A DNA stretch of 64,000 nucleotides. It comes from Acidomonas methanolica. Lineage in GTDB: Bacteria > Pseudomonadota > Alphaproteobacteria > Acetobacterales > Acetobacteraceae. The stretch covers positions 1 through 64,000 of the forward strand of contig NZ_SLZN01000008.1 in assembly GCF_004346035.1 (NCBI RefSeq). Direction: 5' to 3'. Within the stretch, counting starts at the first letter, position 1. Every line of letters starts with the position of its first letter. A model generated the notes under the pieces. That model had not been told where the DNA came from. It made no database searches and saw nothing but the letters and a program-made list of their open reading frames with translations. Both the position numbers and the translations under genes were made by a program. Shown here in pieces: positions 56,739 to 64,000 of the stretch.

Positions 56739-57952
56739 GCGAGGTCCTGCCGCGCGCGCCAGTGCTGGTCGTTCCAGCGCTGGCCGTCGAGGAACTCCTC
56801 TTCCTCGAACCGTTGCGAGATGCTGCTGGCGGTGACGCGATGGCGGGTGAGCGCCAGCACCATGCCCAGGGTCAGGGCGACGGAGATCGCCGATGAGCCG
56901 CCATAGGAGATCAGCGGTAGGGTCATGCCCTTGGTGGGGATGAGATGCAGCGTCGAGCCCATGTTGATGAAGGCCTGCAAGCCGAAGCCGGCGACCAGAC
57001 CCGTGCAGGCGGTGATGATGAACGGGTCGTCCTCGCGCATCAGCTTGAGCAGCGTGCGCAACACGATGACGAGAAAGACCGCGATGATGCCGAGACAGAT
57101 CAGCAGGCCGTATTCCTCCCCCGCCACGGCAAAGACGAAATCGGCATGGGCGTCGGGCAGAAGATCCTTCACCCGGCCCTCGCCCGGTCCCCGTCCCAGC
57201 AACCCGCCATTGCCGAAGGCCCGCAGGGCGGTGTCGATCTGGTAGTGATCGCCGATATTCGGGTGCAGGAAGCGTTCCACGCGCGAGCGCACATGGGGGA
57301 AGGCGACGAACGCCGCGCCGAACGCGCCGACCATCGCGCCCACGCCGAGCCCGACGAAGAGGAGCGGTAGCCCGTCCACGAAAAGCTGGGTCATGAACAC
57401 CATGGTGACGACCGAGAGCATGCCGATATCCGGCTGGGATTTCAGCAGCAGCAGGATGACGGCGAAGCAGCCCAGCGCGATCGGGAGGCCGGGGAAGGGG
57501 ACGCGGCCGAAGAGCCTGTGCCTGCGCCGCTCGGCCAGCAGCCAGGCCGTGACGACGGCGAAGCAGGGCTTGAGGAATTCCGAAGGCTGGACCGACATGA
57601 GCGGCAGCGCGATCCAGCGTCGCGCGCCCTTGATCTCCACGCCGTGGACCAGCGTCAGCGCCGTGGCGGCGAGCGCGATCACGCCGCCGATCAGGCCCAG
57701 CCGCTTGACGCCTTTGGTCGAGAGGGTGGAGACGGCCAGCACGGTCATCCCGGAGAAGGCGAGGAAGACCACCTGCTTGAGGATGAACATCTCGCGCGAC
57801 GCGCCGATTCGCACCGCCACGGCGGGGCTCGCGGCGAGCATGAGGATGTAGCCGAACGCGATGAGGATGCCGACGCAGGAAAGGGTCACACGATCGATAT
57901 TCCGCCACCAGCGGGCCAGGCGCGACGCATCGACGCGGGAAATGGCTGGCAT
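56735..57952 (-). CDS. ftsW: Septal peptidoglycan polymerase FtsW (SEDS family)
   Basis: 405 residues with ten membrane helices. The SEDS glycosyltransferase polymerises lipid II with FtsI at the septum. Motifs: GARRWIALPLMSVQPSEFLKP near 110-130, KSQPDIGMLSVV near 173, GDHYQIDTALRAFGNGGLLGRGPGEGRVKDLLPDAHADFVFAVAGEE near 240-285, and PLISYGGSSAISVALTLGMVLAL near 355. The C-terminal cytosolic tail is acidic then Trp-rich. The start lies six bases after murD. Confidence 0.95.
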   Translation of the reverse strand: MPAISRVDASRLARWWRNIDRVTLSCVGILIAFGYILMLAASPAVAVRIGASREMFILKQVVFLAFSGMTVLAVSTLSTKGVKRLGLIGGVIALAATALTLVHGVEIKGARRWIALPLMSVQPSEFLKPCFAVVTAWLLAERRRHRLFGRVPFPGLPIALGCFAVILLLLKSQPDIGMLSVVTMVFMTQLFVDGLPLLFVGLGVGAMVGAFGAAFVAFPHVRSRVERFLHPNIGDHYQIDTALRAFGNGGLLGRGPGEGRVKDLLPDAHADFVFAVAGEEYGLLICLGIIAVFLVIVLRTLLKLMREDDPFIITACTGLVAGFGLQAFINMGSTLHLIPTKGMTLPLISYGGSSAISVALTLGMVLALTRHRVTASSISQRFEEEEFLDGQRWNDQHWRARQDLA

Positions 57953-57958
57953 GGGGCG

Positions 57959-59377
57959 TCAGTCCTCTCGTGGCAACGGCTCGGTTGAAGTGTTTGATTC
58001 TATAAGATTGCCAAAAAGATGAATAAACTGTGAACCGCGCGCCTCAAAGCTCGAAAATTGATCGAAGCTCGCACAGGCGGGTGAAAGCAGCACGACGGGC
58101 GCGTTTTCCGCCCGCGCGGCGGCGTGAGCGGCGGGCACGGCGCGATCCAGCGTGACGGCGATCTCGAATGGAACGCCATGGCGGGCGAGCGTGTCCGCCA
58201 GGACCGGCGCGTCGCGGCCGATGAGAAAGGCTCGGGCGATGCGCGGAAAGAGTGGGGCGAGGCTCTCGATCCCGCCGGATTTCGCGGTGCCCCCGGCGAT
58301 CCAGATCACGCGGTCATAGCAGCCCAGCGCTTTCTCCGCCGCCTCGGCGTTGGTGGCCTTGCTGTCATTGACGAAGGTGACGCCCTGGAACGTGCCGACA
58401 CGCTCCTGACGGTGCGGCAGGCCGGGATAGGAACGCAGCCCGGCGGCGATGGCCTCGGCGGAAAGGCCGAGATGCGCCGCCATCGCCCAGGCGGCGAGCG
58501 CGTTCTGGGCGTTGTGCGCGCCGGGAAGCGCCGGGGCCTCGGCCATGGCGAAGAGCGCCCGGCCGTCCGATTTCAGCGTCGTTCCGTCAAAGGTGAGCGT
58601 GGCGGGCGCGCCGGCGAGGGAGAGGCGCGTGACGGGCACGCCGCGCGCGGTCACGCTCTCGGCGATGGCGGCGCACCATGGATCGTCCACGCCGATCACC
58701 GCGCGGTCCCGGGCGTCCATATGGTCGAAAACATGCGCCTTCGCGGCGGCGTAGCCCGCCATGTCGCCGTGGCGGTCGAGATGGTCCGGCGTCAGGTTGA
58801 GCAGGCAGGATGTGGCGGCGTGATAGCGGTCGAGGCGCTCCAGCATGTAGGAGGACATCTCGATGACGTACGCGCCGTCATCGGGCAGGAGAGGCAGGGC
58901 GAGCGCGGCCGTGCCGAGATTGCCGCCCGCGGCGACGGGCCAGCCGGCCTGTTCGACGATATGGGCGAGCAGCGCGGTGGTGGTGGATTTGCCGTTCGTC
59001 CCGGTGACGGAGGCGAAGCGGGCCCGCGAACCGGCGGCGCGGACGCAGCGGAACAGGATCTCGGCGTCGGAGAGGATCGGCACGGCCGCCTCGCGCGCCA
59101 GGACGGCGGCGGGATGCGGGGCGGGCAGCGTGTGCGGGATGCCGGGGGACAGGATCAGCGCGTCCATCCCCTTCAGCGTCGTGAAGGGAGCCAGCGTCAG
59201 CCGGTCCTGCGCCGGGGGAGAGACGGGGTGGGCCGGGTTCCGGTCGTCCCAAGCCTGCACGCTCGCCCCCATGGCGAGCAGCGCGTCCACCGCCGCGCCC
59301 CCGTTGCGTCCCAGCCCCAGCACGGCGAAGCGCCGTCCGGCGAGGAGAGCGGCGGGGAAGGGGCGGGGCGTGCTCAT
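57959..59377 (-). CDS. murD: UDP-N-acetylmuramoylalanine--D-glutamate ligase MurD
   Basis: 472 residues. It adds D-Glu to UDP-MurNAc-L-Ala. Motifs: [28 protein letters not shown] at the N-terminal Rossmann domain, [13 protein letters not shown] near 75, the ATP loop [17 protein letters not shown] near 122, [15 protein letters not shown] near 190, and [18 protein letters not shown] near 332. The start shares one base with the mraY stop (TGATG). Usual length for the family. Confidence 0.95.
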   Translation of the reverse strand: MSTPRPFPAALLAGRRFAVLGLGRNGGAAVDALLAMGASVQAWDDRNPAHPVSPPAQDRLTLAPFTTLKGMDALILSPGIPHTLPAPHPAAVLAREAAVPILSDAEILFRCVRAAGSRARFASVTGTNGKSTTTALLAHIVEQAGWPVAAGGNLGTAALALPLLPDDGAYVIEMSSYMLERLDRYHAATSCLLNLTPDHLDRHGDMAGYAAAKAHVFDHMDARDRAVIGVDDPWCAAIAESVTARGVPVTRLSLAGAPATLTFDGTTLKSDGRALFAMAEAPALPGAHNAQNALAAWAMAAHLGLSAEAIAAGLRSYPGLPHRQERVGTFQGVTFVNDSKATNAEAAEKALGCYDRVIWIAGGTAKSGGIESLAPLFPRIARAFLIGRDAPVLADTLARHGVPFEIAVTLDRAVPAAHAAARAENAPVVLLSPACASFDQFSSFEARGSQFIHLFGNLIESNTSTEPLPRED

Positions 59378-60468
59378 CAGCGCAGCTTCAGCGTCGCGAG
59401 GCCGCAGAGCCCCAGGATGATCGACACGATCCAGAAGCGCACGACGATCTTCGGTTCCTTCCAGCCTTTCTTCTCGAAATGATGGTGCAGCGGCGCCATG
59501 AGGAACACCCGGCGCCCGGTCCGCTTGAACCAGAAGACCTGGATGATGACGGAGAGCGTCTCGACCACGAACAGCCCGCCGACGATGCAGAGCACGAGTT
59601 CATGCTTGGTGGCGACGGCGACGGAGCCGAGCGCGCCGCCCAGCGCGAGCGAGCCGGTATCGCCCATGAAGACCTCGGCGGGCGGGGCGTTGAACCAGAG
59701 GAAGCCGAGCCCCGCCCCGATCAGCGCGGCGCAGAAGACCGAGAGTTCGCCCGTGCCGGGGACATGATGGAGCTGGAGATAGTCGGCGAAGACGTGATTG
59801 CCGACGAGATAGGAGATCAGCGCGAAGACCAGCGCGGCGATGATGACGGGGACAATCGCCAGACCGTCCAGCCCGTCGGTGAAATTCACCGCGTTGCCGA
59901 AGCCGGCGATCGTCACCATGGCGAAGAGCGGGAACGCGAACCCCAGGGGGAGCAGCAGATCCTTCACGAAGGGAAAGGCCACCGTGTTCCTCAGGTCGGC
60001 GGGCATCAGGCTCTCCAGCCAGTAGCCGCCGACGAGCGAGGCAGCGAATTCGATGGCCAGGCGGACGCGGCCGGAAACGCCCTTGGTGTTGCGCCGCGAG
60101 AGCTTGAGATAATCGTCTGCGAAGCCTACCGCGCCGAAGACGGCGGTGATCGTCATCACGGCCCAGACGAAGCCGTTCGTCAGGTCGGCCCAGAGCAGGG
60201 TCGAGGTGAAGAGCGCGATCAGCGTCAGCAGGCCGCCCATGGTCGGCGTGCCGGCCTTTTCCAGAATATGCCGCTCCGGCCCGAGGGCGCGGATCGGCTG
60301 GCCTTCGCGCTGGATGCGCTTGAGCTGCGCGATGAAGGGTTTGCCGAGGACCATGCTGACGAACAGGGCCGTGACGCAGGCGCAACCGGAGCGAAAGGTG
60401 ATGTAGTGGAAGAGATTGAAGATGCCGCCATGCGATGTGGCGTGGGCCGCGATGAGATCATAGAACAT
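59377..60468 (-). CDS. mraY: Phospho-MurNAc-pentapeptide transferase MraY
   Basis: 363 residues with ten membrane helices. It transfers phospho-MurNAc-pentapeptide to undecaprenyl phosphate, forming lipid I. Motifs: [21 protein letters not shown] near 73, [20 protein letters not shown] near 115 (catalytic Asp pair), [18 protein letters not shown] near 190, and [15 protein letters not shown] plus the [14 protein letters not shown] histidine loop near 325. The ends overlap murF and murD by one base each (TGATG). Confidence 0.96.
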   Translation of the reverse strand: MFYDLIAAHATSHGGIFNLFHYITFRSGCACVTALFVSMVLGKPFIAQLKRIQREGQPIRALGPERHILEKAGTPTMGGLLTLIALFTSTLLWADLTNGFVWAVMTITAVFGAVGFADDYLKLSRRNTKGVSGRVRLAIEFAASLVGGYWLESLMPADLRNTVAFPFVKDLLLPLGFAFPLFAMVTIAGFGNAVNFTDGLDGLAIVPVIIAALVFALISYLVGNHVFADYLQLHHVPGTGELSVFCAALIGAGLGFLWFNAPPAEVFMGDTGSLALGGALGSVAVATKHELVLCIVGGLFVVETLSVIIQVFWFKRTGRRVFLMAPLHHHFEKKGWKEPKIVVRFWIVSIILGLCGLATLKLR

Positions 60469-61847
60469 CAGTGCGCGCCCTCGCGCGTCTCCGGTTCCGG
60501 CGTCTTGAGCGCCGCCACGATGTCACGCATCCGGCTGCCGTTGCTGCCTTTGATCAGCACGAGATCCCCATTCGTCAGGAAAGGTTTGAGAAGAGGCGCG
60601 AGTGATGCCGCATCGGGCGCCCAAGCGCCACGTTTTTCCGGCGGCAAAGCCGTGAAAAGTGCGTTCATCGCCGGACCGCAGCAGAAAACGAGATCGGCCG
60701 CGCGCGCCGCGTCGGGCGCGAGCCCCGCATGTTCGGCTTCCGCGAAGGGGCCGAGTTCGAGCATGTCGCCCAGCACGGCGATGCGGCGCGTGGCGGGCAG
60801 GAGGGCCAGCGTGTCGAAGGCCGCGCGCATGGAAAGGGAGGACGCGTTGTAGCTCTCATCCATCAGCGCCGCGCCGCAGGGGAGCGGCTCGGTCAGGCCG
60901 CGCCCGGCGCCGGGACGATAGCCGCGCAGGGAAGCGATCGCCGGGGCGAGATCGAGACCGAGGGACAGGATGACGGCCAGAACGGCGGCGGCGTTGCGCG
61001 CGAGGTGGCGTCCCGGCGCTTCGAGCGTCACCTCATGGCCCCCGAGGGTGAAGCGGCTGCCTTCGGCGGTGCAGGTGAGGTCGATCAGGCGGAAATCGGC
61101 GCTCCTGCCCGCCCCGACGCGCCTGAGACTGGCGCCGGACCGCGCCGCCGCCGCCTCGAAGCAGTCCTGCCCCGGCGCGTCATCCGGCACGAAGGCGACG
61201 CCGCCGGGCGGAAGCGCGGCGATGAGGGCCGATTTTTCCAGCGCGATCGCATGGATGCTGCCCATATGGCCGAGATGGCTCGTGCCGATACTGGAGATGA
61301 CCGCGTGATGCGGCGCGGCCAGTGCTGCCAGCGGGGCGATCTCGCCCGGATGGTTCATGCCGATCTCCGCGATGCAGAACGCGGCGTCGCGCGGCAGGCG
61401 GGCGAGGGTGAGCGGCACGCCCCAATGGTTGTTATAGGACGCGACGGAGGCATGGGCCGGGCCGTAGGCGGCGAGGGCCAGCTTCAGCATGTCCTTGGTG
61501 GTCGTCTTGCCGACGCTGCCGGTGACGCCGATCGCTGTGCCGCCGAAGCGCGCGCGCCCGGCCCGGCCGAGATCCTGCAAGCCGCGCATCGTGTCGGCCA
61601 CATGGAGCAGGCGGGGATCGTCGCCGTCGCGATGTGCCATGGCGATGGCGGCCCCGCGCGCGAAGGCGGTGTCGAGATGGACGTGGCCGTCGCTGTTGTC
61701 GCCCGCCAGCGCGATGAAGAGATCGCCCGGCTGAATCGTGCGCGTGTCGATGGAGACGCCCCTGACGCCGGTTTCGGCGGCCAGCGTGCCGCCGGTGGCG
61801 GCGCGGAGTTCGGCGCTGGACCAGAGGGGCGCGGCGTCACTTCTCAC
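60468..61847 (-). CDS. murF: UDP-MurNAc-tripeptide--D-alanyl-D-alanine ligase MurF
   Basis: 459 residues, GTG start overlapping the murE stop (GTGA). It adds D-Ala-D-Ala, the product of Ddl, to the tripeptide. Motifs: [19 protein letters not shown] near 31, the ATP loop [20 protein letters not shown] near 105, [14 protein letters not shown] near 138, [19 protein letters not shown], and [22 protein letters not shown] near 333. It ends one base into mraY's start (TGATG). Confidence 0.95.
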   Translation of the reverse strand: MRSDAAPLWSSAELRAATGGTLAAETGVRGVSIDTRTIQPGDLFIALAGDNSDGHVHLDTAFARGAAIAMAHRDGDDPRLLHVADTMRGLQDLGRAGRARFGGTAIGVTGSVGKTTTKDMLKLALAAYGPAHASVASYNNHWGVPLTLARLPRDAAFCIAEIGMNHPGEIAPLAALAAPHHAVISSIGTSHLGHMGSIHAIALEKSALIAALPPGGVAFVPDDAPGQDCFEAAAARSGASLRRVGAGRSADFRLIDLTCTAEGSRFTLGGHEVTLEAPGRHLARNAAAVLAVILSLGLDLAPAIASLRGYRPGAGRGLTEPLPCGAALMDESYNASSLSMRAAFDTLALLPATRRIAVLGDMLELGPFAEAEHAGLAPDAARAADLVFCCGPAMNALFTALPPEKRGAWAPDAASLAPLLKPFLTNGDLVLIKGSNGSRMRDIVAALKTPEPETREGAH

Positions 61848-63307
61848 GGCGCGACTCCCGCCAGTTCGCGGAGGACGCCGCGATCGTCGAAGGGATGGAC
61901 GACGCCCTGGATGATCTGGCCCTGCTCATGGCCTTTGCCCGCGACGACGAGCACGTCGCCGGGGCGCAGCATGTCCAGCGCGGCGGCGATGGCCGCCCGG
62001 CGGTCGCCGATTTCCAGCGCGTCCGGAAAGCCCGCCCTGACCTCGGCGCGGATGGCGGCGGGGTCTTCGCCGCGCGGATTGTCGTCGGTGACGATGGCGA
62101 TATCCGCGAATTTTCCTGCCGCCGCGGCCATGAGTGGGCGCTTCCCGCGATCGCGGTCGCCGCCCGCGCCGAACACCGCGATCAGCCGTCCCGCCGCATG
62201 CGGGCGGAGACTGACCAGCACGCGCTCCAGCGCGTCCGGCGTGTGGGCGTAGTCGACATAGGCGGCGGCGCCGTCGGCGCGGAGGACGGCGCGCTCGCAG
62301 CGTCCGCGCACGCCCGTCAGCCTGGGCAAGAGATCGAGTACGGCGCGCGCCTCGTCATCGTCCTCCCAGGCCAGCGCGGCGGCGAGCAGCGCGTTGTCCG
62401 CCTGGAAACGGCCCGGCAGCGCCAGGGTGATGTCGGGGAGGCGTGTGCCGAACAGATCGAGCGTCAGCACCTGTCCTTCCGGCAGGGGGCGGGCCGTGAC
62501 GAGGCGCAGCGTTTCGCCCGCCAGCCCGACCGTCCGCAGCCGGTGGCGGCGGGCGGCGGCGATGGAGGTGACGGCGGCGACGGTCTCCGGGTCCATGTCC
62601 GCGTTCAGCGCGGCGATGCGGCCCTCGGGGAGGAGATCGCGGAACAGGCGGAGCTTGGCGTCGCGATAGGCGTCCAGCGTGCCGTGATAATCGAGGTGAT
62701 CGCGGGTGAGGTTGGAGAAGCCCGCGCTCGCGATCGCCACCCCGTCCAGCCGGTGCTGGTCGAGCCCGTGCGACGAGGCTTCCAGCGCGACCGACTCCAC
62801 CCCGGCGCGTTCGAGGGCGGCCAGCGTCTCGGCCAGCGCGACCGGATCGGGCGTCGTCAGGGCGGGCGGCGGCGGGACCGGACGGTCGGAAATCAGCCCG
62901 AGCGTGCCGAGGCTTGCGGAGAGATCGCCGCGCGCGTGGCGGAGCTGGCGGATGAACTCCGCCGTGCTGCTCTTGCCGTTCGTGCCGGTGACGGCGGCGA
63001 TGCGCGCCGGCTGCGGCCCGGCGAGGGAGGCCGCCATCAAAGCGAGGGCGCGGCGCGGTTCGGGGGTCGCGACATGGACGAGACCGGGCGGGACGGGGAC
63101 GCCCGGCGGCGTCAGCAGCGCGACCGCGCCCTTCGCCGCCGCATCCGCGATGAAACGGGCGCCGTCGGCTTTCGCGCCGGGGAGCGCGGCGAAGAGCGAA
63201 CCCGGCGTGACGGCGCGGCTGTCGGCGGTCAGCGTCGCAATCTCGGGATCGCCCGTGCCGTCCGGGAGGGAAAGCGCGGCGGCGGCGAGAAGATCGGAAA
63301 GCCGCAT
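61844..63307 (-). CDS. murE: UDP-MurNAc-L-Ala-D-Glu--meso-diaminopimelate ligase MurE
   Basis: 487 residues. It adds the third stem residue. Motifs: LTADSRAVTPGSLFAALPG near 27, the ATP loop [15 protein letters not shown] near 105, VALEASSHGLDQHRLDGV near 170, NLTRDHLDYHG, VDYAHTPDALE and GAGGDRDRGKRPLM. DNPRGEDPAAI near 412 carries the DNPR signature of meso-diaminopimelate-specific enzymes, so the wall is of the DAP type. The start lies seven bases after the ftsI stop. Confidence 0.96.
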   Translation of the reverse strand: MRLSDLLAAAALSLPDGTGDPEIATLTADSRAVTPGSLFAALPGAKADGARFIADAAAKGAVALLTPPGVPVPPGLVHVATPEPRRALALMAASLAGPQPARIAAVTGTNGKSSTAEFIRQLRHARGDLSASLGTLGLISDRPVPPPPALTTPDPVALAETLAALERAGVESVALEASSHGLDQHRLDGVAIASAGFSNLTRDHLDYHGTLDAYRDAKLRLFRDLLPEGRIAALNADMDPETVAAVTSIAAARRHRLRTVGLAGETLRLVTARPLPEGQVLTLDLFGTRLPDITLALPGRFQADNALLAAALAWEDDDEARAVLDLLPRLTGVRGRCERAVLRADGAAAYVDYAHTPDALERVLVSLRPHAAGRLIAVFGAGGDRDRGKRPLMAAAAGKFADIAIVTDDNPRGEDPAAIRAEVRAGFPDALEIGDRRAAIAAALDMLRPGDVLVVAGKGHEQGQIIQGVVHPFDDRGVLRELAGVAP

Positions 63308-63314
63308 GATCCGA

Positions 63315-64000
63315 TCAGCCGCGCTTGACGCTGTGACGGACGAGATGCGCGGTTCTGGCCTCCGCGGCTTTCCGCTGTGCCGCCGCGCGGGGATCGCCGG
63401 GATCGTTGCCGGGACCGAGGGCGCGATATCCCGCGGGCACGCGGGGTTCCAGCGGTATGGCCAGTTCGGCGCCGATGCGCGCCGCGTCCTTCGTGTCCGG
63501 GAACATGCCGAGGATGGGGGCGATGCGGGAGATGATCTTGCCCACGGTGGGGGCGGCGTTCCACGCGGCGGTGGTGAAGCCGTACGTTCTGGGTGTCGCG
63601 TGGGGCGCGTCGAGCATCACATAGACCGCGTAGCGCGGCGCGTTCATCGGGAAGATCGAGGTGAAGGCGGAGACGTTGACATGCTTGAGATAGCCGCCAT
63701 GCGGGCCGATCTTCTCCGCCGTGCCGGTCTTGCCGCCGACGTAATAGCCCGGCACCTCGGCGGTCTTGCCGGTGCCCTGAGTAACGTCGAGGCGCAGCAT
63801 CTTCCGCAGGAGGGTGGAGTTTTCCTGGGACAGGACGCGCCTGCCGTTCGGGATCTCGGCCGGGTCGGCGCTCTCCGCGGCGGGAGCGTAGACGACGGGG
63901 CGGATGGGCGCGCCGCTGGGGCTGGTCAGCGCCGGCGCGCCGGCGGAGGCCGGGGTGTCGGCCTCGGGCGTCTTCGCGAGCAGGGTCGGCGTGACGAGGA
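63315..64000 (-). CDS. ftsI: Peptidoglycan transpeptidase FtsI (PBP3), C-terminal part, cut by window edge
   Basis: The frame runs open to the window end, giving the last 228 residues or so of a class B penicillin-binding protein. The KTG box is clear in GGKTGTAEKIGPHGG, about 70 residues into the visible part. Upstream, LTSPSGAPIRPVVYAP and RRVLSQENSTLLRKML match the region before it in FtsI. After it come AFTSIFPMNAPRYAVYVMLDAP and YGFTTAAWNAAPTVGKIISRIAPILGM. The SxxK and SxN motifs lie outside the window. It heads the visible dcw cluster. Confidence 0.9.
   Translation of the reverse strand, partial: LVTPTLLAKTPEADTPASAGAPALTSPSGAPIRPVVYAPAAESADPAEIPNGRRVLSQENSTLLRKMLRLDVTQGTGKTAEVPGYYVGGKTGTAEKIGPHGGYLKHVNVSAFTSIFPMNAPRYAVYVMLDAPHATPRTYGFTTAAWNAAPTVGKIISRIAPILGMFPDTKDAARIGAELAIPLEPRVPAGYRALGPGNDPGDPRAAAQRKAAEARTAHLVRHSVKRG

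Overview
The window is high-GC, gene-dense DNA from an alphaproteobacterium, most likely an acetic acid bacterium (Acetobacteraceae). Three features support this: a phosphoketolase/acetate kinase operon, a very large Hint-domain surface-type protein of the kind common in that family, and IS5/IS3-type insertion sequences related to those of acetic acid bacteria. Genus is not resolvable by eye.

Layout, left to right. (1) 1-1100: wreckage of nested insertion sequences, including an in-frame chimera of an IS3 OrfB and an IS5 transposase. (2) 1126-11147: DUF3597 protein, ahcY, zntB, nagA, then the ackA-xfp operon (acetyl phosphate made by phosphoketolase and used by acetate kinase to form ATP) with a perfect FNR/FixK-type palindrome in front, then plsC and a sulfotransferase. 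(3) 11148-14640: an AT-rich island with a phased array of CGTTATT repeats between a tiny ORF and a 941-residue Hint protein with a duplicated N-terminal domain. (4) 14648-19007: oxyR diverging from ahpC-ahpF, followed by a translationally coupled membrane protein carrying an M50-like HEFAH motif. (5) 18987-27376: envelope block on the minus strand, FAD oxidase-lptF-lptG-lptD-surA-rsmA. The rsmA gene has no usable ATG/GTG/TTG start and appears to begin with CTG. (6) 27403-30686: hypothetical, tsaC/sua5, cysQ (with a possible 14-codon leader ORF) and a TauE/SafE permease. (7) 30931-40129, plus strand: pepA, holC, a membrane protein, an aldo/keto reductase, then five overlapping genes for a Hyf/complex-I-like membrane complex. 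(8) 40157-42604: CorC/HlyC-type protein and class I fructose-bisphosphate aldolase. (9) 42624-64000, minus strand: the division/cell-wall (dcw) cluster running ftsI(partial)-murE-murF-mraY-murD-ftsW-murG-murC-murB-ddl-ftsQ-ftsA-ftsZ, continuing into lpxC-bamD-recN-ligA.

The most unusual locus is the five-gene Hyf-like cluster (34726-40129). It has recognisable NuoH-, NuoK-, antiporter- and NuoCD-like subunits. However, it lacks the NiFe-binding cysteines, lacks the NuoB-like iron-sulfur subunit and the ferredoxin subunit, and appears to have lost the charged residues expected in the proton path. This fits a stripped-down energy-converting-hydrogenase-related (Ehr) complex, either repurposed or decaying. 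Other points of interest are the M50-like gene coupled to ahpF, the two probable CTG starts, and the operator-like repeats ahead of the Hint gene, ackA-xfp and pepA. No tRNA, rRNA or CRISPR array was seen. Long ORFs opposite most genes are GC-driven shadows and are omitted.
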